Below, piece by piece: positions 7,887 to 14,573 of a stretch of 19,832 nucleotides of DNA. Both the position numbers and the translations under genes were made by a program. Location of the stretch: positions 1 to 19,832 of the forward strand of contig CALQBT020000005.1 of NCBI GenBank assembly GCA_943328885.2. Reading direction: 5' to 3'. This DNA comes from Bordetella parapertussis. Lineage in GTDB: Bacteria > Pseudomonadota > Gammaproteobacteria > Burkholderiales > Burkholderiaceae_C. Numbering within the stretch: the first letter of the stretch is position 1; each line of letters begins with the position of its first letter. The notes under the pieces were generated by a model. It had not been told where the DNA came from, ran no database searches, and saw only the letters and a list, made by a program, of their open reading frames with translations.

Positions 7887-10309
7887 ACCGCCCGCGCGAC
7901 AACCCATTCTTGAACGATGCCGCGCTGCCGGCGGTCACCGACGACCCGCGCCACATCGGTGTCTCGATCCCGCGCGAGGGCGCGCGCCGGCTGGTGCAGG
8001 GCCGGGGCCGCTATGTCGACGACATCGTGTTGCCGCGCATGCTGCACTTGGTGTTCTGGCGCTCGCAGGTGGCGCATTGCCGCATCACCCGGATCGACGC
8101 CAGCGCGGTGCGCGGCATGCCCGGCGTGGCGGGTGTGTTCGACGGCCACGACCTGGCGCGGGTCTGCAAGCCCTGGGTGGCGACACTGGCGCACCTGGTG
8201 GGCATCAAGAGCGCGCCGCAATACCCGCTGGCGATAGACCGCGCCTGCTGGCAAGGTGAGCCAGTGGTGGCGATCGCCGCCGAGACCCGTGCCCAGGCCG
8301 AGGACGCGCTGCAGCGGCTGCAGGTCGATTGGGAAGAGCTGCCCGCGGTGCTGACCACCGAGACTGCGTTGGATCCAACCACCCCGCTGATCCACCCCGA
8401 GCTCGGTGACAACCTGTGCTTCGAGCGCCAGCTCGACACCGGCGGCGTTGACGCTGCTTTTGCCCGTGCCGACGCGGTGTTTGAAGAGACTTATGTCTTC
8501 GGCCGCCACACCGGCGTGACGCTGGAGCCCAGATGCCAGATCGCCGACTGGACGCCGGGGCGGAGTGCGCGCGACGGCCGGCTCACTGTCCACCACTCGT
8601 TCCAGGCCCCGCACATGATGCAGGATCTGTACTGTCGCCAGTTCGAGCTGCAGGAAGACCAGGTGCGGGTGGTCTGCGCAGACGTCGGTGGCTCGTTTGG
8701 CATCAAGGTCCATGCCTACCCGGACGACTTCGCGACGGTGGCGGTCAGCATGCTGCTGGGGCGGCCGGTCAAATTCGTCGCCGACCGGCTCGAGAGCTTC
8801 GTCTCCGACATCCATGCCCGCGAACACCGCATCAAGGCGCGCATCGCGGCCAAGGCCGACGGCGAGATCCTGGCCTTCGAGATCGACGACCTGACGGGCA
8901 TCGGCCCGTACTCGGTGTTCCCGCGCACCAGCGGCATCGAGGGCAACCAGGTCGTCAACCTGACCGGTGGCCCCTACACCCACAAGCATTACCGCGCGGC
9001 GCTCAAGGTGGTGTTCCAGAACAAGGTGCCGACCTGCCAGTACCGCGGCGTCGGCCATCCGATTGCCTGCGCCGTGACCGAGGCGCTGGTCGACGGCGTG
9101 GCGTCGCAACTCGGTCTCGACCCGCTGGCGATGCGTTTGAAGAACGTGACACCCGACCATGCCTATCCTGCAACCGGCGCGTCCGGCATCCGACTCGAGG
9201 TGTTGTCGCATGAAGCCTGCTTGGAAAAAGCGCGCCAGCTCTGCGGCTACGAGGCTTTGCGTGCCGACCAGGCCACGATGCGGGCCAAGGGCGTCTACCG
9301 CGGCATAGGCATCGCGGTGGTGATCGAGCTGACCAACCCGGGCGCGGCCTTCTACGGCGTGGGCGGCGCACGCATCGCCTCGCAGGACGGCGCGACGCTG
9401 CGGCTCGAGCCCAGCGGATCCATCACCGTGCTGTCGAGCGTTGGCGAACAAGGCCAGGGCACTGAAGCGATCTACGGCCAGATCGCTGCCGATGCGGTCG
9501 GGGTGGCGATTGGCCGGGTGCGGGTGATCACCGGCGACACCGATGTCACGCCGTACGGCGGCGGCACCTGGGCCTCGCGCGGCGCGGGCATCGGCGGTGA
9601 GGCGGTGTTGCAGGCCGGGCTGGCGCTGCGCGAGAACATCCTCAAGACCGCGGCGGTGATCCTGCAGCGAGACGATCCGCAAGGGCTGGCGCTGCGCGAC
9701 GGTCAGATCATCGACCGCGCAGGCGGCCAGTTCTTGCTGGCGCTGGCAGAACTCGGGCGCATCGCGTACTTCCGCAGCGACACGCTGCCGCGCGATTTCA
9801 CGCCTGAGCTGATGGTCACGCGTCACTATGCCCAGCGCGACTACCCCTTCATTTTCACCAACGGGGTGCAGGTCTCGCATGTCGAGGTCGACGCCGACAC
9901 CGGCTTCGTCAAGCTGCTCGGCCACTGGGCGATCGAGGACTGCGGCCGGGTGATCAACCCGATGCTGGTCGACGAGCAGATGCGCGGTGCGATCGTCCAA
10001 GGCATCGGCGGCGCGCTGTTCGAGGAATGTCTGTACGACCAGAGCGGCGCGATGTGCAACGGCAGCATGGCCGACTATCTGGTGCCAATGGCCGGCGAGA
10101 TGCCCGACATCGTGGTCGCGCATGTGCAGACCCCCACGCGCAGTTCGCAGCTCGGCGCCAAGGGCGCGGGCGAGGCCGGCACCGCTGGCGCGCCGGCTGC
10201 GGTGATGAATGCGATCAACGATGCCCTCGCGCCCTTCAAGTCCCGCGTCGCATCGCAGCCGATCACGCCGCAGAAGATACTGCGCGCGCTCGGCAAGGTG
10301 GCGGGCTGA
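7883..10309 (+). CDS. Molybdenum hydroxylase, molybdopterin-binding large subunit (CoxL/XDH family, not a CO dehydrogenase)
   Basis: This 808-residue catalytic subunit hydroxylates a carbon, usually next to a ring nitrogen or an aldehyde, with water as oxygen donor. Molybdopterin/Mo motifs include VGGSFGIK (268-275), EQGQG (522-526) and the C-terminal GAGEAGTAGAP, with the expected catalytic glutamate at E764. The active-site loop reads CQYRGVGHP (385-393). The CO dehydrogenase signature AYRCSFR with its Cu-binding cysteine is absent, so CO oxidation is unlikely. N-heterocyclic dehydrogenases (nicotinate, quinoline, caffeine or similar types) are better models, and the adjacent flavin monooxygenase supports that. 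Start ATG at 7883 overlaps the small-subunit stop. Length is normal (770-820). No XdhC/CoxF-type maturation gene is visible nearby. Confidence 0.94.
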   Translation: MNRPRDNPFLNDAALPAVTDDPRHIGVSIPREGARRLVQGRGRYVDDIVLPRMLHLVFWRSQVAHCRITRIDASAVRGMPGVAGVFDGHDLARVCKPWVATLAHLVGIKSAPQYPLAIDRACWQGEPVVAIAAETRAQAEDALQRLQVDWEELPAVLTTETALDPTTPLIHPELGDNLCFERQLDTGGVDAAFARADAVFEETYVFGRHTGVTLEPRCQIADWTPGRSARDGRLTVHHSFQAPHMMQDLYCRQFELQEDQVRVVCADVGGSFGIKVHAYPDDFATVAVSMLLGRPVKFVADRLESFVSDIHAREHRIKARIAAKADGEILAFEIDDLTGIGPYSVFPRTSGIEGNQVVNLTGGPYTHKHYRAALKVVFQNKVPTCQYRGVGHPIACAVTEALVDGVASQLGLDPLAMRLKNVTPDHAYPATGASGIRLEVLSHEACLEKARQLCGYEALRADQATMRAKGVYRGIGIAVVIELTNPGAAFYGVGGARIASQDGATLRLEPSGSITVLSSVGEQGQGTEAIYGQIAADAVGVAIGRVRVITGDTDVTPYGGGTWASRGAGIGGEAVLQAGLALRENILKTAAVILQRDDPQGLALRDGQIIDRAGGQFLLALAELGRIAYFRSDTLPRDFTPELMVTRHYAQRDYPFIFTNGVQVSHVEVDADTGFVKLLGHWAIEDCGRVINPMLVDEQMRGAIVQGIGGALFEECLYDQSGAMCNGSMADYLVPMAGEMPDIVVAHVQTPTRSSQLGAKGAGEAGTAGAPAAVMNAINDALAPFKSRVASQPITPQKILRALGKVAG

Positions 10310-10406
10310 TTCGGCAGGCCGAAGTCGGGTTCCTTCGCCCCGATTGGTCTGCGCCACGTTCTCTTGGCCGCACCGGCGGGTGCTGCGCGCCACCGGTACA
10401 CCGGTT

Positions 10407-10442
10407 AAAATCGTAAAAGTTGTGCAAAAATGCGTAAACTTG
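10407..10442 (+). repeat. Tandem imperfect AT-rich direct repeat upstream of the cysteine-cluster gene
   Basis: AAAATCGTAAAAGTTG (10407-10422) and AAAATGCGTAAACTTG (10427-10442) match except for small shifts, sharing AAAAT, CGTAAA and TTG blocks. Their starts are 20 bp apart, close to two helical turns, so both could face the same side of the DNA. They lie about 150 bp before the GTG of the cysteine-cluster gene in the most AT-rich part of the gap. They may be a tandem operator or an UP-like element. Confidence 0.4.
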
Positions 10443-10493
10443 GCGGATACTAGGCAAAGTCGACAAATCGAACCCCCAAGAAAAGTTGCTTCT

Positions 10494-10604
10494 ATGCTGG
10501 CTAGGCAGGTACCAGGTGGACCCCAGCTCTGTTTGCCATCGAACGGGTCATCTCTCGGCATCGTCTGCCGCTGCGTAGTCACAGGAGTGTCTTGTGCTCT
10601 TTGA
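10494..10604 (+). other. Candidate 36-codon cysteine-containing small ORF overlapping the cysteine-cluster gene start
   Basis: ATG at 10494 opens a 36-residue frame ending at TGA 10602-10604. It overlaps the first codons of the next gene in another frame. The peptide contains four cysteines (C13, C25, C27, C34) and a GGP turn. It has no good Shine-Dalgarno and no family I recognise. A leader peptide or small substrate peptide for the neighbouring modification enzymes is conceivable. A chance frame is at least as likely. Confidence 0.15.
10583..10587 (+). promoter_or_regulatory. Ribosome-binding site fixing a GTG start
   Basis: AGGAG lies six bases before GTG at 10594 and supports that non-ATG start for the cysteine-cluster gene; no in-frame ATG lies close by. 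Confidence 0.75.
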
Positions 10605-11037
10605 TCACTGCGCCGAATGCCGGGGCTGCTGTCATGTCGATACGGGTTATCCCGCACTCGAAATCACACTGACCGCTGTGGAGAAAAAAAAACATGGCAG
10701 CCTCTGTATCGAGACCGGCTGTCAAAATCTTGGCGATTCAGGTTGTACCTTGGGCGATGACAAGCCATTCAGCTGCCAGTTGTACCCGCTTTCATTCAAT
10801 CCGAAAACCAGCAGTTTTTTGTTCGACGTGGCTTGCCCTTTGATGCCCGAATACCAGCGGCAGTTGCAGGATGAGGCGAGCGAAGCGGCGGCGCATTTCG
10901 GCCTGATGGCGGCCGAGCTGAAACGATTGGCCCGGGTCGACCCCAGCTTTCTGCGCAAGAATTTCAAAGTCGATGAATACTACTTCGACCTGCACCCACT
11001 CAAACTCAAGGCTGGACTGGGAGACAAATTGTCATGA
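10594..11037 (+). CDS. YkgJ-type cysteine-cluster (CxxCxxCC) protein
   Basis: This is a 147-residue soluble protein with the CxxCxxCC metal-cluster motif of the YkgJ family (putative zinc/iron chelating, also found in the flagellin lysine methylase FliB). C6, C9, C12 and C13 form the N-terminal motif, within CAECRGCC. Further cysteines are C38, C43, C51, C61 and C81. The segment GCTLGDDKPFSCQLYPLSF (50-68) is the usual second half of the family signature, where C...RPxxCRxFP-like spacing is expected. A bound Fe-S or Zn centre is likely but not shown by sequence. The C-terminal third is helical and lacks cysteines. The start GTG is supported by AGGAG. The stop overlaps the next gene as ATGA, so the two products probably act together. 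Codon use is less GC-biased than in the flanking operons. Confidence 0.8.
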   Translation: MLFDHCAECRGCCHVDTGYPALEITLTAVEKKKHGSLCIETGCQNLGDSGCTLGDDKPFSCQLYPLSFNPKTSSFLFDVACPLMPEYQRQLQDEASEAAAHFGLMAAELKRLARVDPSFLRKNFKVDEYYFDLHPLKLKAGLGDKLS

Positions 11038-11912
11038 GAATTGATGGAGGCTTGTCATCAGGTTTTTTCGAGCCCGCTGGCGGTGCGCCGGATGAGCAGA
11101 CAAGCCGGTCGCTGGTCTACCAGAGCTGGACTGCAGAAAACCTTTGTGTCGAGAGCTATCACGAGGCGATCAAGTACTACACCAGTCGCTGGGATGCGCT
11201 CTGCCCCTATATCGACGTTACACCGGAAATGTTGGCGGGTGCGCGTAAACCCTTCCTCGTCTATGCGCTGCCGCCAGACGGAAATTTCGGTGTGCCGATC
11301 AATGACAACTACGGCTTGGCGAATGTCGCAGCCGAGGCTTTCTGGACCGATCCGTGGCGGGCGCGAAAATTTCGCGAACTCGACAAACTGTTCAGGCATT
11401 TCGAGATTTCAGAGCGAGTCGTGGCGGGCAAGGACCTCACGGTCGAATACATTCTGAAAATCGGCGCTGAACACTTCGATGCCTACGACATCCATGCGAT
11501 GGAAGTCGATGGTTTTGTCGACTACATTCGACGACTCGACGTTCTGATCCTCCAGGTGCATGCCGCCAATGGCGATCTGATCCTCACCGACGTCTCGATG
11601 CTGCTGCCAGCGCGCGACCAGGTCTATGGCAGCTTCTGCCAATGGAACCTTGATTACAAGAAGCGTTCGCCGGGCATCTATGCCTGTGTGCTGGCCGCGC
11701 GTTGGGCGGCGCGCAATGGCTATAAGTATTACAATCTCGGTCCGGTCGGGGATTATGGTTACAAGTCATTGCTGGTGACAGACTTGGAGCCGATTTATGG
11801 CATCGCCATGACCGACTCTGACCACCCGCTGGCGCTCGACCCAAGCTCCCCGCTTCATACCGACTTCAACCCAGCGCAGTGGAACCAGATTCATCGCACG
11901 CCAGCCGACTGA
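11034..11912 (+). CDS. GNAT-fold transferase, distantly like the C-terminal domain of arginyl-tRNA-protein transferase
   Basis: This 292-residue protein has an unassigned N-terminal half (1-160) and a C-terminal GNAT-like core. In the core, a strand LDVLILQVHAANGDLI (168-183) is followed by the acceptor-site-like stretch DYKKRSPGIYACVLAARW (207-224). Then come GYKYYNLGP (229-237) and YGYKSLL (241-247). This order (PG-x-Y-x(n)-A, KYYxLG, YK) is what ATE/Bpt C-terminal domains and FemAB-like transferases show. I infer an acyl- or aminoacyl-transferase, with low certainty about the donor. It begins inside the stop of the cysteine-cluster gene, and ATE enzymes carry their own N-terminal cysteine cluster, so the pair could be a split version of such an enzyme. 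It converges on the SET gene with only 10 nt between stops. Confidence 0.6.
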   Translation: MRIDGGLSSGFFEPAGGAPDEQTSRSLVYQSWTAENLCVESYHEAIKYYTSRWDALCPYIDVTPEMLAGARKPFLVYALPPDGNFGVPINDNYGLANVAAEAFWTDPWRARKFRELDKLFRHFEISERVVAGKDLTVEYILKIGAEHFDAYDIHAMEVDGFVDYIRRLDVLILQVHAANGDLILTDVSMLLPARDQVYGSFCQWNLDYKKRSPGIYACVLAARWAARNGYKYYNLGPVGDYGYKSLLVTDLEPIYGIAMTDSDHPLALDPSSPLHTDFNPAQWNQIHRTPAD

Positions 11913-11922
11913 TGCGGCGGCT

Positions 11923-12345
11923 TCAGTCGAAAATATGGATGGCGCCGAAGTTGATATCGTAATCCATCATCAATTCCTCGCCTGACTTGATGGCGCGCAG
12001 CGTGATCAACTGGCCGTTCTTCTGGTACTGAACGGAAGGGGTTTTTGAATGATTGAGATAAACTGCCATATTCATCGAATTGAGCCCAATCGATGGTATC
12101 AGCACAGCGTCGTCGTCGTAGTAGCAGAAAATCTCTATTTCCTTGCGCACGCTGCGCGGCAAGGCTTTGATTTCCTGGTGAGAAAAACTGATCTCATCAA
12201 ACTTGAGGCGCGATTTCAGCGGATTGATGCCTTTGGCAATGGCGCGGATCGCAAAAACACCGATGCCATGAACTGGTGACACCCCAAGATGGCAGTAAAC
12301 CTCTTGACTTAAATGCTCTAATATTTTCTGCTTGGCATTGGACAT
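11923..12345 (-). CDS. Small SET-domain protein (putative protein lysine methyltransferase)
   Basis: This 140-residue protein consists almost entirely of a SET domain, which elsewhere transfers methyl groups from S-adenosylmethionine to lysine side chains. Visible motifs are SPVHGIGVFAIRAIAKG (23-39, the N-terminal GxG), YLNHSKTP (96-103, the NHxxxPN-type AdoMet-binding motif with S in place of the usual final N), and SGEELMMDYD (121-130) containing the catalytic-type tyrosine Y129. No pre-SET or post-SET cysteines are present, typical of minimal bacterial SET proteins. The ATG at 12345 lacks a clear Shine-Dalgarno. The gene is convergent with the GNAT-like gene and divergent from the 2OG oxygenase, with which it shares a 293-bp intergenic region. 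The substrate is unknown. Confidence 0.82.
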   Translation of the reverse strand: MSNAKQKILEHLSQEVYCHLGVSPVHGIGVFAIRAIAKGINPLKSRLKFDEISFSHQEIKALPRSVRKEIEIFCYYDDDAVLIPSIGLNSMNMAVYLNHSKTPSVQYQKNGQLITLRAIKSGEELMMDYDINFGAIHIFD

Positions 12346-12638
12346 GTGACTGAAACTTTTTTGGTGTCTGGTGAAATGTTAGCGTGCCAACCTCGCGACG
12401 CTGCTGAAATGGTTTAAAGCAGCGCGATATTACACCTGTTGCCGGCCGTCTGGCAATGCTGTCTTGAGTTACCGACCGAGGGTTTTCCCGGGCCTGAGCG
12501 CTGACTGGCGCAGCATGGCCGGCGCCGCATCGGGTTGTTCTAGCCGACGCCTGCCGGACTGCCGAAGCGCTGCGGCGTGACGACCCGTGCGGTGGGACCA
12601 AACGCGATGATGGGCAGCAATTTCCACCGGAAAATCAA
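12346..12638. other. Divergent intergenic region between SET and 2OG oxygenase genes
   Basis: About 293 bp with no gene I can support. It contains a 7-bp inverted repeat CGCTGCT/AGCAGCG (12399-12424), an AT-rich patch around 12410-12435 suitable for a promoter, then a GC-rich stretch leading to the oxygenase start. A minus-strand frame open across this region has no protein-like features. Confidence 0.5.
12399..12424. promoter_or_regulatory. Inverted repeat, possible operator or hairpin
   Basis: CGCTGCT (12399-12405) and AGCAGCG (12418-12424) are perfect 7-bp arms around a 12-nt AT-rich centre. No T-run follows, so a terminator is unlikely. Its place between two divergent genes suits an operator shared by both. 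Confidence 0.3.
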
Positions 12639-12642
12639 ATGA
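12607..12642 (+). other. Possible 11-codon leader ORF overlapping the oxygenase start
   Basis: ATG ATG at 12607 opens an 11-codon frame (MMGSNFHRKIK) whose TGA at 12640-12642 overlaps the oxygenase ATG at 12639 as ATGA. This geometry would permit coupled translation and could compensate for the weak site ahead of the oxygenase. The frame is short enough to be chance. Confidence 0.2.
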
Positions 12643-13412
12643 AAAAATTATTCACGAATGAATATCTGGTCAAGAAAGAGTTTCTCAGCGCTGCGCTTTG
12701 CCAGCGCTGGGAAAAAAAGATCTTAGACAATCTTGATATCTTTGGCTCGGATGTCGAACCGCAATATGGCCAGTTCGCTGCATATTACGGAATGATCGAA
12801 TCCGGCCTGAATGAAAGCTATTATCGATTTGCCGAGAAACACAACAAATATTTGCGCAAAGAATTTCCCGAGATCAAGGAAATAATCGAGGCTGTGGCCG
12901 CTCTGATTTTGGATCTGTCGGGCCTGCCGCCCGGTGCGCTGCCGATCGTGCCACGCGACAAGAAATACTTTTTGATGGCCGGCTTCAACCTGCAGTTGCG
13001 GAGCTGGCGCTTGTATAATATACACACCGATACTGAAGGTCTGTTGCAGTATCCTGAAAGCATCTTCAAGGACAGTACCAGAGCCTATTCGTGCGTGATT
13101 TCGATCAAGCGCACGGCTCAATATATAAATGACCGCGGCGGTGATCTTGATATCTGGCAAGAGCGCTATCTGGCAGATCAGCTCGATGATTTTTACAAGC
13201 CTGACGGCTACGCCGCCAAGTCGCTCAAAAATCGCAAGAAAATTCCTTATGATGTCGGCAATATGGTGCTCTTCGACAGCTTCATGCCGCACGTCGTGAT
13301 ACCGTTCGACATCAAGAAGAAAGCTGACCGGAGAATTTCATTCATTGTTCATTTTAATTATAGAAAACATACTGAAAGAAATCCGTTTCCGCATTTGGAA
13401 TATTGGTATTGA
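12639..13412 (+). CDS. 2-oxoglutarate/Fe(II)-dependent oxygenase-like protein (prolyl hydroxylase-type fold)
   Basis: This 257-residue protein has the double-stranded beta-helix facial triad HxD...H. H129 and D131 lie in YNIHTDTEG, and distal H218 lies in FDSFMPHVVIPF. R232 in RRISFIVHF is placed to bind 2-oxoglutarate. A GGDLDIW strand (168-174) and VGNMVLFDS (206-214) complete the pattern of prolyl-hydroxylase-like enzymes. It should hydroxylate or otherwise oxidise a substrate, which the sequence does not name. The start ATG at 12639 has only a weak GGAAA upstream. The gene is strikingly AT-rich, using AAA, AAT, ATA and TTA codons that the flanking operons mostly avoid. One 60-base line (12781-12840) has 25 G+C, against 47 for 9541-9600 in the Mo hydroxylase gene, suggesting acquisition by transfer. 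It is divergent from the SET gene. Confidence 0.8.
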   Translation: MKKLFTNEYLVKKEFLSAALCQRWEKKILDNLDIFGSDVEPQYGQFAAYYGMIESGLNESYYRFAEKHNKYLRKEFPEIKEIIEAVAALILDLSGLPPGALPIVPRDKKYFLMAGFNLQLRSWRLYNIHTDTEGLLQYPESIFKDSTRAYSCVISIKRTAQYINDRGGDLDIWQERYLADQLDDFYKPDGYAAKSLKNRKKIPYDVGNMVLFDSFMPHVVIPFDIKKKADRRISFIVHFNYRKHTERNPFPHLEYWY

Positions 13413-13417
13413 CGGCC

Positions 13418-13430
13418 CAGACCTGGTCTG
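13418..13430 (+). terminator. Weak hairpin after the 2OG oxygenase gene
   Basis: CAGACC and GGTCTG (13418-13430) form a tight stem six bases after the oxygenase stop, followed by AGCCTTT. It lies between two convergent genes. The loop is very short and the T-run has only three bases, so termination is possible but unproven. Confidence 0.35.
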
Positions 13431-13445
13431 AGCCTTTGGCCTGAC

Positions 13446-14366
13446 TTATTCTTTGCCGGTGTGCAGCCCGCCGGGCCCGGGGTCGCTGCACCCGGCCAAC
13501 ACGCGATCAAGCCAGGCGATCAGGTTGGTCGTCACCTCGTCTCGGTTGGTCTCGTTGAACATCTCGTGGCGTCCAGCGCCGTAGATGTGGCAAGACACAT
13601 CGGTCAGGCCGGCATCGCGATAGCGTTCGATCAGCGGGTAGAACCAACGCAGATTGTTGTTGACGCTGTCTCGGTCGCCGGTGAGCAGGTAGGTCGGCAG
13701 GGCGCTGCGAATGCGCTTGAGTTGCAGCGGGTCGGCGATCCGCTCGATGCTCGGCCCCATGGAGCGGGCTGCCTGTGCTGTGACCGTGAAGCCGCACAGC
13801 GGGTCGGCGACATAGGCATCGACCTCGGCAGCATCGCGTGAGAGCCAGTCGAACGGGGTGCGCCCCGGCTCGAACTGGGCGTTGTTGTCCTCGAGCTTCG
13901 ACGCGCCGCCCACTCGGGCTGCGGCGCGAAGGTCGAACGCCGCAGTGCCCGACAAGACAAGCCCTGAAATGAGGCTGGAGTGGTCGAGGACATAGAGCTG
14001 CGCAGCGAGTGAGCCCATGCTGTGACCGAACAGAAAAACCGGACAACCGGGTTGCTCAGCCTTGGCGAGCCGGGTCAGCGCTGCCATGTCCTGCGCCAGC
14101 GCAGCAAACCCGTGCGGACCGAAATCGCCGAGTGCTGCGCGATGCTCAGCGCTGCGGCCGTGGCCGCGGTGGTCATTGGCGTAGACCGCATAGCCGGCGG
14201 CGACCAAGGCTTGTGCGGCGCGTCGATAGCGCCCGGCATGCTCGCCCATGCCATGTGCAATCTGCACGATGCCACGCACGCTGCGACCCTGCCAGCGGTA
14301 TCCCGCGATCGATGCGCCGTCGCCACTGGCATAGGGGAACTGGCTCTCGTGGGGGTCGACCGTCAT
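13446..14366 (-). CDS. Alpha/beta hydrolase of the monoacylglycerol lipase / serine aminopeptidase S33 type
   Basis: This 306-residue soluble hydrolase probably cleaves an ester such as a monoacylglycerol or lysophospholipid. The oxyanion-hole motif HGMGEH (38-43) is diagnostic for the monoglyceride-lipase branch. The nucleophile elbow is GHSMGS with S116, the acid is D231 in LLTGDRDSV, and the general base is H267 in GAGRHEMFNE. DHRGHGRS (65-72) is also typical. No signal peptide is seen. ATG at 14366 has no clear Shine-Dalgarno. It stands alone on the minus strand, convergent with the 2OG oxygenase gene, and is GC-rich again, so it marks the right-hand edge of the AT-richer insert. Confidence 0.9.
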   Translation of the reverse strand: MTVDPHESQFPYASGDGASIAGYRWQGRSVRGIVQIAHGMGEHAGRYRRAAQALVAAGYAVYANDHRGHGRSAEHRAALGDFGPHGFAALAQDMAALTRLAKAEQPGCPVFLFGHSMGSLAAQLYVLDHSSLISGLVLSGTAAFDLRAAARVGGASKLEDNNAQFEPGRTPFDWLSRDAAEVDAYVADPLCGFTVTAQAARSMGPSIERIADPLQLKRIRSALPTYLLTGDRDSVNNNLRWFYPLIERYRDAGLTDVSCHIYGAGRHEMFNETNRDEVTTNLIAWLDRVLAGCSDPGPGGLHTGKE

Positions 14367-14573
14367 GAATTCAGCATAGCATCGGCCGAAGGTCTAGCGC
14401 CGAGCCTTGCCTGAGATGACCGTGCGCCTGGCATCACATCAAGCCCTGGAGACAAACCCACGAAGAACGCGCTGGCGCGCCGTGTCCGGTCCGGTCCACC
14501 CAATGCCGAGCGGCTAGCGACAGGGTTCTGGGCAGCGCCGCGATCGCGCTTCGGCGTTCGGCGCTGGTGCGCG

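Larger units (their letters stand above)
10310..10593. other. Intergenic region between the Mo hydroxylase operon and the AT-richer insert
   Basis: About 284 bp hold no convincing gene. Just after the large-subunit stop a weak hairpin, TTCGG/CCGAA with a 4-nt loop, is visible but has no T-run. From about 10400 the composition turns AT-rich, with a tandem imperfect repeat at 10407-10442 and -10-like hexamers (TAAACT at 10435, GATACT at 10446) without a well-spaced -35. The promoter of the following two-gene operon is probably here, but I cannot fix it. Confidence 0.5.

Noticed and set aside
6469..10309. Aerobic carbon monoxide dehydrogenase (coxMSL)
   Set aside because: The gene order matches, but the large subunit lacks the AYRCSFR active-site motif, so the function is probably another Mo hydroxylation.
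10391..10410. Terminator at the ACCGGTACACCGGT hairpin
   Set aside because: The stem is only 5 bp with a 4-nt loop and is followed by TAAAA rather than a T-run on the plus strand.
7790..10657. Very long minus-strand open frame (about 955 codons) antisense to the Mo hydroxylase large subunit
   Set aside because: It is a GC-codon-bias shadow: the plus strand encodes an intact CoxL-type protein with all motifs, and the antisense translation is rich in Arg, His, Gln and Asp with no recognisable domain.
12197..12601. Minus-strand frame covering the SET/oxygenase intergenic region
   Set aside because: It overlaps the SET gene in another frame, and its residues show no domain or protein-like hydrophobic pattern.
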